Below the pieces are notes generated by a model. It worked only from the letters and a program-made list of their open reading frames with translations, ran no database searches and was not told the origin of the DNA. A DNA stretch of 64,000 nucleotides, from contig NZ_CP033325.1 of the NCBI RefSeq assembly GCF_003710105.1, positions 1,488,001 to 1,552,000 of the forward strand. The letters are read 5' to 3'. Below, one piece after another: positions 21,357 to 30,965 of the stretch. Each line of letters starts with the position of its first letter. Position 1 is the first letter of the stretch. The translations under genes and the position numbers were made by a program. The DNA comes from Georgenia faecalis (GTDB taxonomy: Bacteria > Actinomycetota > Actinomycetes > Actinomycetales > Actinomycetaceae).

Positions 21357-22357
21357 CGCCCGGGACGGAACGAGAACGCTGGCCGGCGCGGGAGGACCGC
21401 GGCCCCTCCGTCGTCGCCCTCGGGGGCGGGCACGGTCTGTCCGCCACACTGAGCGCCCTGCGCTACGTCACCCAGAACCTCACCGCCGTGGTCACCGTCG
21501 CCGACGACGGCGGGTCCTCCGGGCGGCTGCGCCAGGAGCTGGGCATGCTCCCGCCGGGGGACCTGCGCATGGCGCTCGCCGCGCTCTGCGACGACACCGA
21601 GTGGGGCGAGACGTGGCGTGACGTGCTCCAGCACCGGTACAGCACCGACGGGCCGCTCGACAACCACGCCGTCGGGAACCTCCTCATCATCGCGCTGTGG
21701 GACATCCTCGGTGACGAGGTCGCCGGCCTGGACTGGGTGGGCCGCCTGCTCGGGGCGCGCGGCCGCGTCGTGCCCATGGCGGCGGTCCCGCTCGACATCG
21801 AGGCCCGCGTGCGCCGCTCGGACTCCGAGGCGCCGCGCGTGGTGCGCGGCCAGTCCCGGGTCGCGGTGACGAGCGGGCAGATCGAGTCCGTCCGGGTCCT
21901 GCCCGAGGACGCGCCCGCCTGCCCCGAGGCGGTCGCCGCGATCCGCGCCGCCGACTGGGTCGTCCTCGGCCCCGGGTCCTGGTACACCTCCGTCCTCCCG
22001 CACCTGCTCGTGCGCGAGCTCGCCGAGGCGCTCGAGACCACCCCGGCCCGGCGGGCCCTCACGCTCAACCTCTCGGCCCAGGTGGGGGAGACCGACGGGA
22101 TGAACGCCGCCGACCACCTGCGCACCCTCCGCGAGCACGCCCCGAACTTCCGGCTCGACGTCGTCATCGCCGACCCCACCGTGGTCGAGGACCTCGACGA
22201 GCTCACCGTCGCGGCCGAGGAGAGCGGCGCCACACTGCTCCTGCGGCAGGTCGGCGCCGGCGACGGAACGCCGCGCCACGACCCGCTGCGGCTCGCCGGC
22301 GCGTACCGGGACGCCTTCGAGGGGTTCCTGGGCGACGTCGGGAACCGGGCCGGGTGA
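21353..22357 (+). CDS. yvcK: YvcK/CofD-like UDP-sugar-binding protein (gluconeogenesis factor)
   Basis: A 334-residue protein of the CofD/YvcK superfamily. It carries [18 protein letters not shown], the [26 protein letters not shown] nucleotide-sugar motif, and the [16 protein letters not shown] segment. YvcK homologues bind UDP-GlcNAc and are needed for cell shape and growth on gluconeogenic carbon sources. The ATG at 21353 overlaps the rapZ stop as ATGA. It precedes whiA by 17 bp in the universally conserved rapZ-yvcK-whiA order. Confidence 0.94.
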   Translation: MTPGTERERWPAREDRGPSVVALGGGHGLSATLSALRYVTQNLTAVVTVADDGGSSGRLRQELGMLPPGDLRMALAALCDDTEWGETWRDVLQHRYSTDGPLDNHAVGNLLIIALWDILGDEVAGLDWVGRLLGARGRVVPMAAVPLDIEARVRRSDSEAPRVVRGQSRVAVTSGQIESVRVLPEDAPACPEAVAAIRAADWVVLGPGSWYTSVLPHLLVRELAEALETTPARRALTLNLSAQVGETDGMNAADHLRTLREHAPNFRLDVVIADPTVVEDLDELTVAAEESGATLLLRQVGAGDGTPRHDPLRLAGAYRDAFEGFLGDVGNRAG

Positions 22358-22374
22358 GTGGGAGGATGGCCGCC

Positions 22375-23355
22375 ATGTCGTTGACCGCTGCCGTGAAGGA
22401 TGAGCTCGCGCGCCTGCGCGTGGACAAGGTCTCCGCCCGAAAGGCCGAGATCGCCGCGACCCTCCGGTTCGCCGGCGGGTTGCACATCATCTCGGGGCGG
22501 ATCGTCATCGAGGCGGAGCTCGACACCGTTATCGCCGCCCGGCGCCTGCGCCAGGCGATGTCCGAGGTGTTCGGGCACAGCAGCGACGTGATCGTCGTCT
22601 CCGGCGGCGGGCTGCGCCGCGGCAAGCGGTACGTCGTGCGCGTCGTCAAGGACGGGGAGGCGCTGGCCCGCCAGACCGGGCTCCTCGACGGCCGCGGACG
22701 CCCCGTGCGCGGCCTGCCCCCGCAGGTGGTCTCGGCCGGACTCTCCGAGGCCGTCGCCGCCTGGCGCGGTGCCTTCATCGCCCACGGCTCGCTCACCGAG
22801 CCGGGGCGCTCGAGCGCGCTGGAGATCACCTGCCCCGGGCCCGAGGCGGCGCTCGCGCTCGTCGGGGCGGCGCGCCGGATGGACATCTCCGCCAAGGCGC
22901 GCGAGGTCCGCGGCGTCGACCGCGTCGTCATCCGCGACGGCGACGACATCGCCGCCATGCTCACCCGGATGGGCGCCCACGACGCGCTCATGGTGTGGGA
23001 GGAGCGCCGGATGCGCCGCGAGGTGCGCGGGACCGCCAACCGGCTGGCGAACTTCGACGACGCCAACCTGCGCCGGTCCGCCCGGGCGGCCGTCGCCGCC
23101 GGGGCCCGCGTCGAGCGTGCCTTCGAGATCCTCGGCGACGACGTCCCCGAGCACCTCCTCCAGGCCGGTCGCCTGCGCCTGGACAACAAGCAGGCCAGCC
23201 TCGAGGAGCTCGGCGCCCTCTCCGACCCGCCGCTCACCAAGGACGCCGTGGCCGGGCGGATCCGGCGCCTGCTCGCCATGGCGGACAAGCGCGCCCGCGA
23301 GCTGGGGATCGCCGACACCGAGGCCGTCCTCACCCCGGACATGCTCGACCTGTAG
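22375..23355 (+). CDS. whiA: WhiA DNA-binding regulator
   Basis: A 326-residue protein with an N-terminal LAGLIDADG homing-endonuclease-like fold lacking the catalytic acids, and a C-terminal helix-turn-helix ([29 protein letters not shown]). In Streptomyces WhiA activates sporulation septation genes with WhiB; in non-sporulating relatives it affects division and chromosome segregation. The ATG at 22375, behind GGGAGGA, gives the normal [14 protein letters not shown] start. Confidence 0.95.
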   Translation: MSLTAAVKDELARLRVDKVSARKAEIAATLRFAGGLHIISGRIVIEAELDTVIAARRLRQAMSEVFGHSSDVIVVSGGGLRRGKRYVVRVVKDGEALARQTGLLDGRGRPVRGLPPQVVSAGLSEAVAAWRGAFIAHGSLTEPGRSSALEITCPGPEAALALVGAARRMDISAKAREVRGVDRVVIRDGDDIAAMLTRMGAHDALMVWEERRMRREVRGTANRLANFDDANLRRSARAAVAAGARVERAFEILGDDVPEHLLQAGRLRLDNKQASLEELGALSDPPLTKDAVAGRIRRLLAMADKRARELGIADTEAVLTPDMLDL

Positions 23356-23509
23356 GTCGCGCGCTCTCTCGGCCGGTCGCGCGCCGGACCGTCCCGTGGA
23401 CGGGTCGTGGGGACGGCGTGCCAGCACCGATAGCATTGGGCTACCAGGCATTCGGGGCGTCGCGGAGGTCGGACCTTTGTCCTCTGCGACGTATGTGTGC
23501 CCGGTGTAG

Positions 23510-24634
<1,125 letters not shown>

Positions 24635-24653
24635 CCTAGCTCCCACCGATCGC

Positions 24654-24699
24654 CGGACGTCCGCGTGCGCAGCTCACCGCTCGCGCACGCGGACGTCCG
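24654..24699. terminator. 17-bp perfect hairpin between gap and pgk
   Basis: CGGACGTCCGCGTGCGC at 24654-24670 pairs perfectly with 24683-24699 around a 12-nt loop. It has no T-tract and lies inside the gap-pgk-tpi cluster, so it may be a partial terminator or an mRNA processing/stability element that sets gap above pgk expression. Confidence 0.7.
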
Positions 24700-24732
24700 T
24701 GCGTTGAGAGTCCGACCTGAGGAGGAACCGCT

Positions 24733-25923
24733 GTGAAGACCATCGAATCCCTGGGCGACCTGCGCGGTAAGCGCGTGCTCGTCCGCTCCGACTTCAACGT
24801 GCCGCTCGACGGCACGACCATCACCGACGACGGCCGCATCCGCGCCGCCCTCCCGACGCTGACCGCCCTGGTCGACGCCGGTGCGAAGGTCATCGTGACC
24901 GCGCACCTCGGCCGTCCCAAGGGCGCGCCGGAGGACAAGTACTCTCTGGCGCCTGTGGCCGCCCGCCTCGGCGAGCTCCTCGGCTCGCCCGTGCGCCTCG
25001 CCAAGGACACCGTCGGCGAGGACGCCAAGGCCACCGTCGCCGCGCTCGGCGACGGCGAGGTCGCGCTGCTCGAGAACATCCGCTTCGACCCCCGCGAGAC
25101 GTCCAAGGACGACGCGGAGCGCGGGGCCCTGGCCGACGAGCTCGCCGCGCTGGCCGACGCCTACGTCTCCGACGGGTTCGGCGTCGTCCACCGCAAGCAG
25201 GCCTCGGTGTACGACGTCGCCGAGCGGCTCCCGCACGCCGCCGGCCGGCTCGTCTTCGCCGAGATCGACGCCCTGAGCAAGGCGACCGGCGACCCGGAGC
25301 GGCCCTACGCCGTCGTCCTCGGAGGCTCGAAGGTCTCCGACAAGCTCGGGGTCATCGGCAACCTCCTCACCAAGGCGGACCGCCTCCTCATCGGTGGCGG
25401 CATGGTCTTCACCTTCCTCGCGGCCAAGGGCTACGGCGTCGGCACCTCCCTGCTCGAGGAGGACCAGATCGACGCGGTCAAGGGCTACCTCGCCCAGGCC
25501 GAGGAGAACGGCGTCGAGATCGTCCTGCCCGTCGACATCGTCGTGGCGTCCGAGTTCAAGGCGGACTCCCCGGCCGAGGTCGTCCCCGCCGACGCCATCC
25601 CCGCGGACAAGATGGGCCTGGACATCGGCCCCGAGTCCGCGAAGCTGTTCGCCAGCAAGATCGCCGACGCCAAGACGATCGTCTGGAACGGTCCGATGGG
25701 CGTCTTCGAGTTCCCCGCCTTCGCCGAGGGCACCAAGGCCGTGGCACAGGCCATGCAGGACGGTTCGGGCTTCAGCATCGTCGGCGGCGGCGACTCCGCC
25801 GCGGCCGTGCGCAAGCTGGGCTTCGACGAGTCCAAGTTCGGCCACATCTCCACCGGTGGTGGCGCCAGCCTCGAGTTCCTCGAGGGCAAGGTCCTGCCCG
25901 GTATCGCTGTCCTGGAGGACTGA
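24733..25923 (+). CDS. pgk: Phosphoglycerate kinase
   Basis: A 396-residue glycolytic enzyme making ATP from 1,3-bisphosphoglycerate. It has the N-terminal substrate-binding [13 protein letters not shown], the AHLGRPKG loop, and the C-terminal nucleotide-binding [15 protein letters not shown] and [13 protein letters not shown] with the closing [14 protein letters not shown]. The GTG at 24733 has GAGGAGGAA upstream. It is separated from gap by a hairpin and from tpiA by 6 bp. Confidence 0.97.
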   Translation: MKTIESLGDLRGKRVLVRSDFNVPLDGTTITDDGRIRAALPTLTALVDAGAKVIVTAHLGRPKGAPEDKYSLAPVAARLGELLGSPVRLAKDTVGEDAKATVAALGDGEVALLENIRFDPRETSKDDAERGALADELAALADAYVSDGFGVVHRKQASVYDVAERLPHAAGRLVFAEIDALSKATGDPERPYAVVLGGSKVSDKLGVIGNLLTKADRLLIGGGMVFTFLAAKGYGVGTSLLEEDQIDAVKGYLAQAEENGVEIVLPVDIVVASEFKADSPAEVVPADAIPADKMGLDIGPESAKLFASKIADAKTIVWNGPMGVFEFPAFAEGTKAVAQAMQDGSGFSIVGGGDSAAAVRKLGFDESKFGHISTGGGASLEFLEGKVLPGIAVLED

Positions 25924-25929
25924 AATTTC

Positions 25930-26715
25930 ATGACGAACACCCGTACCCCGCTCATGGCGGGCAACTGGAAGATGAACCTCGACCACCACGAGGCCACCCA
26001 CCTCGTGCAGAAGCTGGCGTGGACCCTCAAGGACGGCGGGCACAAGTACGAGGACGTCGAGGTCGTCGTCGTCCCGCCGTTCACGGACCTGCGCTCCGTG
26101 CAGACCCTGGTCGACGGCGACAAGCTCGGCATCCGCTACGGCGCGCAGGACGTCTCCGCGCACGACAAGGGCGCGTACACCGGGGAGATCTCGGCGACGA
26201 TGCTCGCCAAGCTCGGTGTCGACTACGTCGTCGTCGGGCACTCCGAGCGCCGCCAGTTCCACGCCGAGGACGACGCCCTGGTGGGCGCCAAGGCCCGCGC
26301 CGCGCTGGGTGGCGGCATGGTGCCGATCATCTGCGTCGGTGAGGGCCTCGAGGTGCGCAAGGCGGGCGACCAGGTCGCCTACACGCTCGCGCAGGTCGAC
26401 GGCGCCTACGACGGGATCGACGCCGAGCAGGCGGCCAAGACCGTCATCGCCTACGAGCCCGTGTGGGCCATCGGCACCGGCGAGGTCGCCACGCCCGAGG
26501 ACGCGCAGGAGGTCTGCGGAGCCATCCGCGCCCGCCTGGCCGAGCTGTACGACGACTCCGTCGCGCAGGCCGTCCGCGTGCTCTACGGCGGCTCCGTGAA
26601 GTCCTCGAACGTCGCGGCGATCATGGCGAAGCCGGACGTCGACGGGGCGCTCGTCGGCGGGGCCAGCCTCGACGCCGAGGAGTTCGCGAAGATCGCGCAG
26701 TTCCAGAAGGCCTGA
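25930..26715 (+). CDS. tpiA: Triose-phosphate isomerase
   Basis: A 261-residue TIM-barrel enzyme. It has the substrate-binding [12 protein letters not shown] (Asn/Lys), the electrophilic His in VVGHSERRQ, the catalytic Glu in [11 protein letters not shown], and YGGSVKSSN. It is six bp downstream of pgk and followed by a strong terminator at 26752, which closes the glycolytic cluster. Confidence 0.97.
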   Translation: MTNTRTPLMAGNWKMNLDHHEATHLVQKLAWTLKDGGHKYEDVEVVVVPPFTDLRSVQTLVDGDKLGIRYGAQDVSAHDKGAYTGEISATMLAKLGVDYVVVGHSERRQFHAEDDALVGAKARAALGGGMVPIICVGEGLEVRKAGDQVAYTLAQVDGAYDGIDAEQAAKTVIAYEPVWAIGTGEVATPEDAQEVCGAIRARLAELYDDSVAQAVRVLYGGSVKSSNVAAIMAKPDVDGALVGGASLDAEEFAKIAQFQKA

Positions 26716-26751
26716 GCAGCGTCCCCTGGGCCGTGCCCAGGAGGTGCTCGA

Positions 26752-26785
26752 CCGCGGCGCCGTCCCTTCGGGGGCGGCGCCGCGG
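26752..26785 (+). terminator. Terminator after tpiA
   Basis: A 15-bp stem (CCGCGGCGCCGTCCC at 26752-26766; complement at 26771-26785, with one G-T wobble) closed by a TTCG tetraloop. It separates the glycolytic cluster from secG. Confidence 0.85.
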
Positions 26786-26921
26786 TGCGTTTCGGGTGGT
26801 GCTTTTCCGCAGGCGGTGCGCGACGCGCCCGTCTCATTTGTCGATGTAGTGCCGTGACGGCGCGTCCATCGCCTATCCTGAGTCCCGGCCCGGCCATCAA
26901 CAACGAAGGAGCCACGTCCAC

Positions 26922-27167
26922 GTGGATGCTCTGCGGATCAGCCTGCAGGTCCTACTGGTCCTGACCAGCGTCTTCCTCATGCTCACGATCCTCATGCACA
27001 AGGGGAAGGGCGGCGGCCTCTCGGACATGTTCGGCGGCGGCATCTCCAGCAGCATCGGCTCGTCCGGCGTGGCGGAGCGGAACCTCAACCGGATCACGGT
27101 GGGCGTCGCGCTCGTGTGGGGGACCGCCGTCGTCCTCCTCGGCCTCATCCAGTCCACCAGCGCCTGA
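26922..27167 (+). CDS. secG: Preprotein translocase subunit SecG
   Basis: An 81-residue, two-helix membrane protein that assists SecYEG translocation. The first helix (LQVLLVLTSVFLMLTILM) is followed by the conserved KGKGGGLSDMFGGG loop, and the second is VGVALVWGTAVVLLGLI. The GTG at 26922 starts the conserved VDALRISLQVLL. The order tpiA-secG-rbpA is common in actinobacteria. Confidence 0.93.
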   Translation: MDALRISLQVLLVLTSVFLMLTILMHKGKGGGLSDMFGGGISSSIGSSGVAERNLNRITVGVALVWGTAVVLLGLIQSTSA

Positions 27168-27179
27168 GGGGCTGGGGAC

Positions 27180-27527
27180 ATGGCTGGAGGTAGCGCGATC
27201 CGCGGCTCACGCGTCGGCGCGGGCCCCATGGGCGAGGCCGAGCGGGGCGAGGCAGCCCCGCGCGTGCGGGTCTCGTACTGGTGCATCAACGCGCACGAGA
27301 CGCGCCCGAGCTTCGCGCAGGAGCCGGAGATCGTCGTCCCCGAGGTGTGGGACTGCCCGCGCTGCGGGCTCCCCGCGGGCCAGGACAAGGACGCGCCGCC
27401 CGCGCCCCCCAAGAACGAGCCGTACAAGACGCACCTCGCGTACGTGAAGGAGCGCCGCACGGACGCCGACGGCGCCGCGCTCCTCGACGAGGCCCTCGCC
27501 GCGCTGCGCGCCCGCCGCGGCGGCTGA
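27180..27527 (+). CDS. rbpA: RNA polymerase-binding protein RbpA
   Basis: A 115-residue actinobacterial transcription factor that stabilises the open complex through the principal sigma factor. It starts MAGGSAIRGSRVGAGPMGEAERGEAAPR (N-terminal tail and basic linker), then the zinc-like core domain (CINAHETRPSF...WDCPRCGLPAG), and the C-terminal sigma-interaction helix THLAYVKERRTDADGAALLDEAL. It lies 12 bp after secG. A 47-bp palindromic repeat starts 53 bp after the stop. Confidence 0.95.
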   Translation: MAGGSAIRGSRVGAGPMGEAERGEAAPRVRVSYWCINAHETRPSFAQEPEIVVPEVWDCPRCGLPAGQDKDAPPAPPKNEPYKTHLAYVKERRTDADGAALLDEALAALRARRGG

Positions 27528-27580
27528 GCCCGCTCGGGCCGCCGGCTTGCCGACGCCCCCACCCACCCCCGCGAACGCAC

Positions 27581-27627
27581 CTATGGGTGAGATTGCAGTG
27601 CTCATAGCGCTGGGATCTCACCCATAG
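27581..27627. repeat. 47-bp palindromic repeat, copy R1
   Basis: Perfect 13-bp outer arms (CTATGGGTGAGAT at 27581-27593, complement at 27615-27627), with an inner stem CAGTGC / GCGCTG around the loop TCATA. First of four copies around the AbiEi/DUF559-type gene; lies between rbpA and that gene's 3' end. The following bases CGTCGTTTCGGG and TTTGCGCCGTCGG are also found after copy R4. Confidence 0.85.
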
Positions 27628-27738
27628 CGTCGTTTCGGGCCACTTTGCGCCGTCGGACACGCGCACGGTGCGGCAGCCAGGCACTCGGGCCGTGGCCGGC
27701 TCCCCGGCTCCCCGGCCCGCCGCCCCCGCATCTCGCGC

Positions 27739-27785
27739 TTGTGGGTGAGATTGCGGTGCCCATAGCACTGGGACCTCACCCATAG
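27739..27785. repeat. 47-bp palindromic repeat, copy R2
   Basis: Aligns to R1 without gaps and differs at about six positions. The inner stem becomes CGGTGC / GCACTG, so one wobble pair is lost and a different one gained while pairing is kept. It ends 21 bp from the stop codon of the AbiEi/DUF559-type gene. Confidence 0.82.
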
Positions 27786-27806
27786 ATGGCTTATCTGCTG
27801 GGTGCC

Positions 27807-28748
27807 TTATCTGCCGACCGCGCATCGCGGGCCGCACGGTGTCGGCCGCCCGCGCCACCCGCGCGACTGCAGCGCTTGGGCGACCTGCCGCGCCGTCGCG
27901 CAGGGGTTTCCTGCGACGTGAGCCCACCGGTACCGGAGGGTGAGATCACTGGTGGCGACGAGCGCGGCGTTGTCGCGCCACACGTCGGAGTCGGTGCGGC
28001 CGCCCGGATGCGCGACCTGGCCGTCGAGCTCGACGCGTACCCCTCGTCCTCGATAGAGGGAGTCGGCTCGGATCCAGAGCCCGTCGAGGAGCTGGCGTAC
28101 CTGGAGGACGGAACGGGGCAAGCGGTGCCGCCGCTCGACGTCCCGGCGGTAGCGGTACTCCAACGGTGACTCGATGCCTGCTTCGACGGCCCCAAGAATC
28201 TCGGTGAGGAGCGAGCGGTGCCGGAGCCGCTGCCGGTCCTCGAGGACTTTGCGCACGTACGCGATGTGGACGTGGCGGAGCGCTTCGCGTGCGAGCCGGA
28301 CGACCTCGTCGACGTCGCCCGAGGTGGCCGCGATGTCGATGAGCGTGTCGGCGGCGTTCGTCGCGGGAATCCGCCCGAAGCACATCGGCATGACCCGGCG
28401 ACGGCGGATGACCATGCCGGGCTGGGGGGCGGGTTGGCGGTGGTGCGGGACGCTCACCTCTATTGGCCGCGGTGCGCGGTTGATCATGCCGAGGCTGTAG
28501 CCGGCACTCCGGTGGCTCAAGGCCGCGCCCTTGCCCGCATAGAGCAGTCCGGCGAACGCGGTGGCACTCCAGGACGGCTCGCCCGTGAAGCTGAGATACA
28601 CGCCCGGGTGGATCCGCACCCACCGCTGAGCCGCGAGCTGCGTGCGGATCCAGTTGTCGTCGCCTCCGAGGCGGCGCACCTGGTCGCGGGAGATCGCGCC
28701 GTACTGGTGTTGGGCCACCGCCTGGAGGCGGTGTGACTCCGGGGTCAT
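27807..28748 (-). CDS. Orphan AbiEi-type winged-helix / DUF559-like endonuclease-fold protein
   Basis: A 313-residue protein. Residues 1-55 (VAQHQYGAISRDQVRRLGG..IRTQLAAQRWVRIHPGVY) are a winged helix of the AbiEi antitoxin type. Residues 75-130 contain ALSHRSAGYSLGMI and the strand-rich linker of that family. The C-terminal part (about 190-295) resembles DUF559/Vsr-like PD-(D/E)XK domains: ESPLEYRYRRDVERRH, Asp229, Glu240-Leu-Asp242, then RDNAAL and LRYRWAHV. No AbiEii nucleotidyltransferase toxin is adjacent, so it is not a complete type IV toxin-antitoxin pair. ATG 28748 is preferred; an in-frame start at 28817 would add a non-conserved leader. Two pairs of palindromic repeats flank the gene, which may be its binding sites or cargo (inference). 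Confidence 0.75.
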   Translation of the reverse strand: MTPESHRLQAVAQHQYGAISRDQVRRLGGDDNWIRTQLAAQRWVRIHPGVYLSFTGEPSWSATAFAGLLYAGKGAALSHRSAGYSLGMINRAPRPIEVSVPHHRQPAPQPGMVIRRRRVMPMCFGRIPATNAADTLIDIAATSGDVDEVVRLAREALRHVHIAYVRKVLEDRQRLRHRSLLTEILGAVEAGIESPLEYRYRRDVERRHRLPRSVLQVRQLLDGLWIRADSLYRGRGVRVELDGQVAHPGGRTDSDVWRDNAALVATSDLTLRYRWAHVAGNPCATARQVAQALQSRGWRGRPTPCGPRCAVGR

Positions 28749-28930
28749 CAGGCCAGCGTGGCCGTCGCCCGCGCGGCACACCGGCCCGCGGCTGCGGCTC
28801 TGGGGATTACTCAGCACGGTGCGGGCCTGTGGACGACGGCGGACGCTCGTCAGAGGTGGTCGCTGCTGGGGGCGTGTTACCCGCGGGCGAGGCAGAGCGC
28901 TGGGCGGCGGCGCCGGGCGGGTGTGGCGAT

Positions 28931-28977
28931 CAATGGGGGAGATCGTGGTGCCTATAGCGCTGCGATGTCACCCATTG
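28931..28977. repeat. 47-bp palindromic repeat, copy R3
   Basis: Same length and layout as R1, but the outer arms are now CAATGGGGGAGATCG and CGATGTCACCCATTG. Relative to R1 the second base pair has changed on both sides (T-A to A-T), preserving the stem. It lies 183 bp upstream of the AbiEi/DUF559-type start codon. The preceding bases (GGGCGGGTGTGGCGAT) resemble those before R4. Confidence 0.85.
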
Positions 28978-29104
28978 AGGTGGGGTTAGGCGGCTTGGCG
29001 TGGAGGCGCCAGCTCGAGACGCCGGGGCAACTCCGGGGCTCCGGGGCTACGGGCTCGGGGCAAGGCGGACCGTGCGGTACGGCGGCGCGGGCCGGTGTGG
29101 GCAT

Positions 29105-29151
29105 CAATGGGGGAGATCGTGGTGCCTATAGCGCTGGGATGTCACCCATAG
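29105..29151. repeat. 47-bp palindromic repeat, copy R4
   Basis: Its left three quarters are identical to R3 except for one base, and its right end (CCCATAGCGTCGTTTT) matches R1. It is 174 bp from R3, and lies between the AbiEi/DUF559-type gene and the 3' end of pgl. The gap 28749-29252 holds R3, R4 and no gene. Confidence 0.85.
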
Positions 29152-29252
29152 CGTCGTTTTGGGGGGACGTTGCGCCGTCGGGCATGTGCGCCGTGGGTGG
29201 GCGCGTCCGGCGCCCGCGCGGCGGCCCTCGCGGCTCTGGCGGCCGGGGCGCC

Positions 29253-30011
29253 TCAGCTCGCCGCGACGCCCGCGGCGGCTGCGTCGACGAGCCAGAGGGT
29301 GAGCTGTCGCCCGTGGACCGCGCCCGCGGGCGCCTCCTCGACCGGTGCCCCGCCGAGCGAGGCCGCCACGGCCTCGGCCTTGCCCTCGCCCGCGGCCAGC
29401 AGCCACACCTGCCGGGCCGAGCACAGCGTCGGCAGCGTGAGGCTCACGCGCAGCGGCGGCGGCTTGGGGGAGTCGCGCTCGGCCAGCGCGCCGAGCGCGG
29501 TGACGCCCAGCGACGCCTTCCCCGGGAACAGCGACGCCACATGCGCATCCGGCCCCACCCCGAGGAGCACGACGGCGAAGTCCGGCACCTCGGCCCCGTC
29601 CGCAGCGTGGGCGCGCAGCTCCGCGCTGTACGCGGCCGCCGCCTCCTCGGGCGACGCGACCGCGTCCGGCCCCGGTACGACGTGGATGTTCTCCGCGGGT
29701 AGCGGGACGGCGTTGAGCAGCGCGGAGCGGGCGTGCGTCTCGTTGCGCTCGGGGTCGCCGGTGGGCGCGAACCGCTCGTCGCCCCACCACACGTGGACGC
29801 CGGTCCAGTCGACGGCGGTGCGCAGCGGGTCGGTCCCCGCCGCCCGGAGCATGGCCGTGCCGCTGGTGCCGCCCGTGAGGACGACGTGGACGGGCGTCGT
29901 CACCGACTGGGCGTCGAGCAGGGTGAGGAGGAAGCGCGCACCGGCGGCGCGGGCCAGGAGGTCGGCGTCGGGGTGGACGACGACGAGGCGCGGTGCGGGA
30001 TCGGGACTCAC
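29253..30011 (-). CDS. pgl: 6-phosphogluconolactonase
   Basis: A 252-residue DevB-type enzyme that hydrolyses 6-phosphogluconolactone made by Zwf. It has HVVLTGGTSGTAMLRAA, the HVWWGDERFAPTGDPERNETHAR active-site segment, and LLGVGPDAHVASLFPG. The GTG at 30011 overlaps the opcA stop (GTGA), which fixes the start. It is the last gene of the tkt-tal-pgi-zwf-opcA-pgl operon; repeat R4 lies about 100 bp past the stop. Confidence 0.94.
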   Translation of the reverse strand: MSPDPAPRLVVVHPDADLLARAAGARFLLTLLDAQSVTTPVHVVLTGGTSGTAMLRAAGTDPLRTAVDWTGVHVWWGDERFAPTGDPERNETHARSALLNAVPLPAENIHVVPGPDAVASPEEAAAAYSAELRAHAADGAEVPDFAVVLLGVGPDAHVASLFPGKASLGVTALGALAERDSPKPPPLRVSLTLPTLCSARQVWLLAAGEGKAEAVAASLGGAPVEEAPAGAVHGRQLTLWLVDAAAAGVAAS

Positions 30012-30949
30012 GGGGCCTCCAGCGTGGACGGGACCTCGAGCGCGGACAGCCCGGCGGTGAGTGCGCGGCCGTAGACCTGGTCCGGGTCGAGGCGCCGGAG
30101 CTCCTCGATGAGGCAGTCCTCCACCGAGCGCAGCGGGAGGTTGATCCGCTGGTCGGGCCGGCCGGGCCGGGTGAGCATGGCGACGGACGAGCCGGGCTCG
30201 CGGCGGAGCCGGATCGTCCCGCTGGCGCGCTCCAGCTCGACCATGGTGATGGCCTCGCAGGCCTCGGCGCGGACCTCGGTGGGCACGCCCAGCCGCTCGG
30301 CGAGCCACGCCGCGAGCATGTGCACGGACGGACGCTCGTGCGCGCCGCTGACCCGCACGGCCGTCACCGGCTCGTGCGGCGGCTCGTCGAGCGCGGCCGC
30401 GAGCAGCCCCCGCCAGAGGGTGACCCGGGACCACGCGAGGTCGGTGTCGCCCGGGGCGTAGCCGTCCTTGAGGCGGTGCAGCCCGGCGAACGGCTCCGCC
30501 GACGCGGTGACGTCGGTGATCCGCCGCTGGGCCATGGCACCCACCGGGTGCGTCGACGGGCTGGCCGGCGGCGAGTCCGGCCACCACGCGACGACCGGTG
30601 CGTCGGCGAGCAGCAGCGGGATGACGAGGGTGTCGGGCTCCAGGGCGGCGTCGCCGCTCGCCTGGAGGATGATGACCTCGCTGGCCCCGGTCTCCCCGCC
30701 CACCCGGATCTGCGCGTCGAGCTGCGCGGGCCCGCTCGCGCCGGTCGGCAGCAGGACGATGATGCGGCAGGGGTGCTCCCGGGACGCGCCGTCGGCGGCC
30801 CGGACGGCGCGGTCGACGACGTCCTCGGAGCCGGCGACGATGACGAGGGTGAGGACCCGCCCCAGGGCGGAGACGCCGCCCGCCTCGCGCACCCGCGCCA
30901 GGCGCGTGCTCACGGCGGCCGATGTGGTGGCCTGCATGGTGACGATCAT
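30008..30949 (-). CDS. opcA: Glucose-6-phosphate dehydrogenase assembly protein OpcA
   Basis: A 313-residue protein needed for full activity of Zwf in actinobacteria and cyanobacteria. It begins MIVTMQATTSAAVSTRLARVREAGGVSALGRVLTLVIV, and WWPDSPP, LKDGYAPGDTDLAWSRVTLWRGLLAAALD and RPDQRINLPLRSVEDCLIEELRRLDPD are family segments. The ATG at 30949 is chosen because GGGAGGAACTC lies immediately upstream and it lies after the zwf stop. It sits 16 bp downstream of zwf and overlaps pgl by 4 bp. Confidence 0.94.
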   Translation of the reverse strand: MIVTMQATTSAAVSTRLARVREAGGVSALGRVLTLVIVAGSEDVVDRAVRAADGASREHPCRIIVLLPTGASGPAQLDAQIRVGGETGASEVIILQASGDAALEPDTLVIPLLLADAPVVAWWPDSPPASPSTHPVGAMAQRRITDVTASAEPFAGLHRLKDGYAPGDTDLAWSRVTLWRGLLAAALDEPPHEPVTAVRVSGAHERPSVHMLAAWLAERLGVPTEVRAEACEAITMVELERASGTIRLRREPGSSVAMLTRPGRPDQRINLPLRSVEDCLIEELRRLDPDQVYGRALTAGLSALEVPSTLEAP

Positions 30950-30965
30950 GAGTTCCTCCCGCCGC

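Noticed and set aside
27581-29151. R1-R4 as ordinary terminators
   Set aside because: They lack a T-tract, two copies occur on each side of one gene at positions not matching gene ends (R3 and R4 both lie upstream of that gene), and loop and flanks are conserved; termination may still be a side effect.
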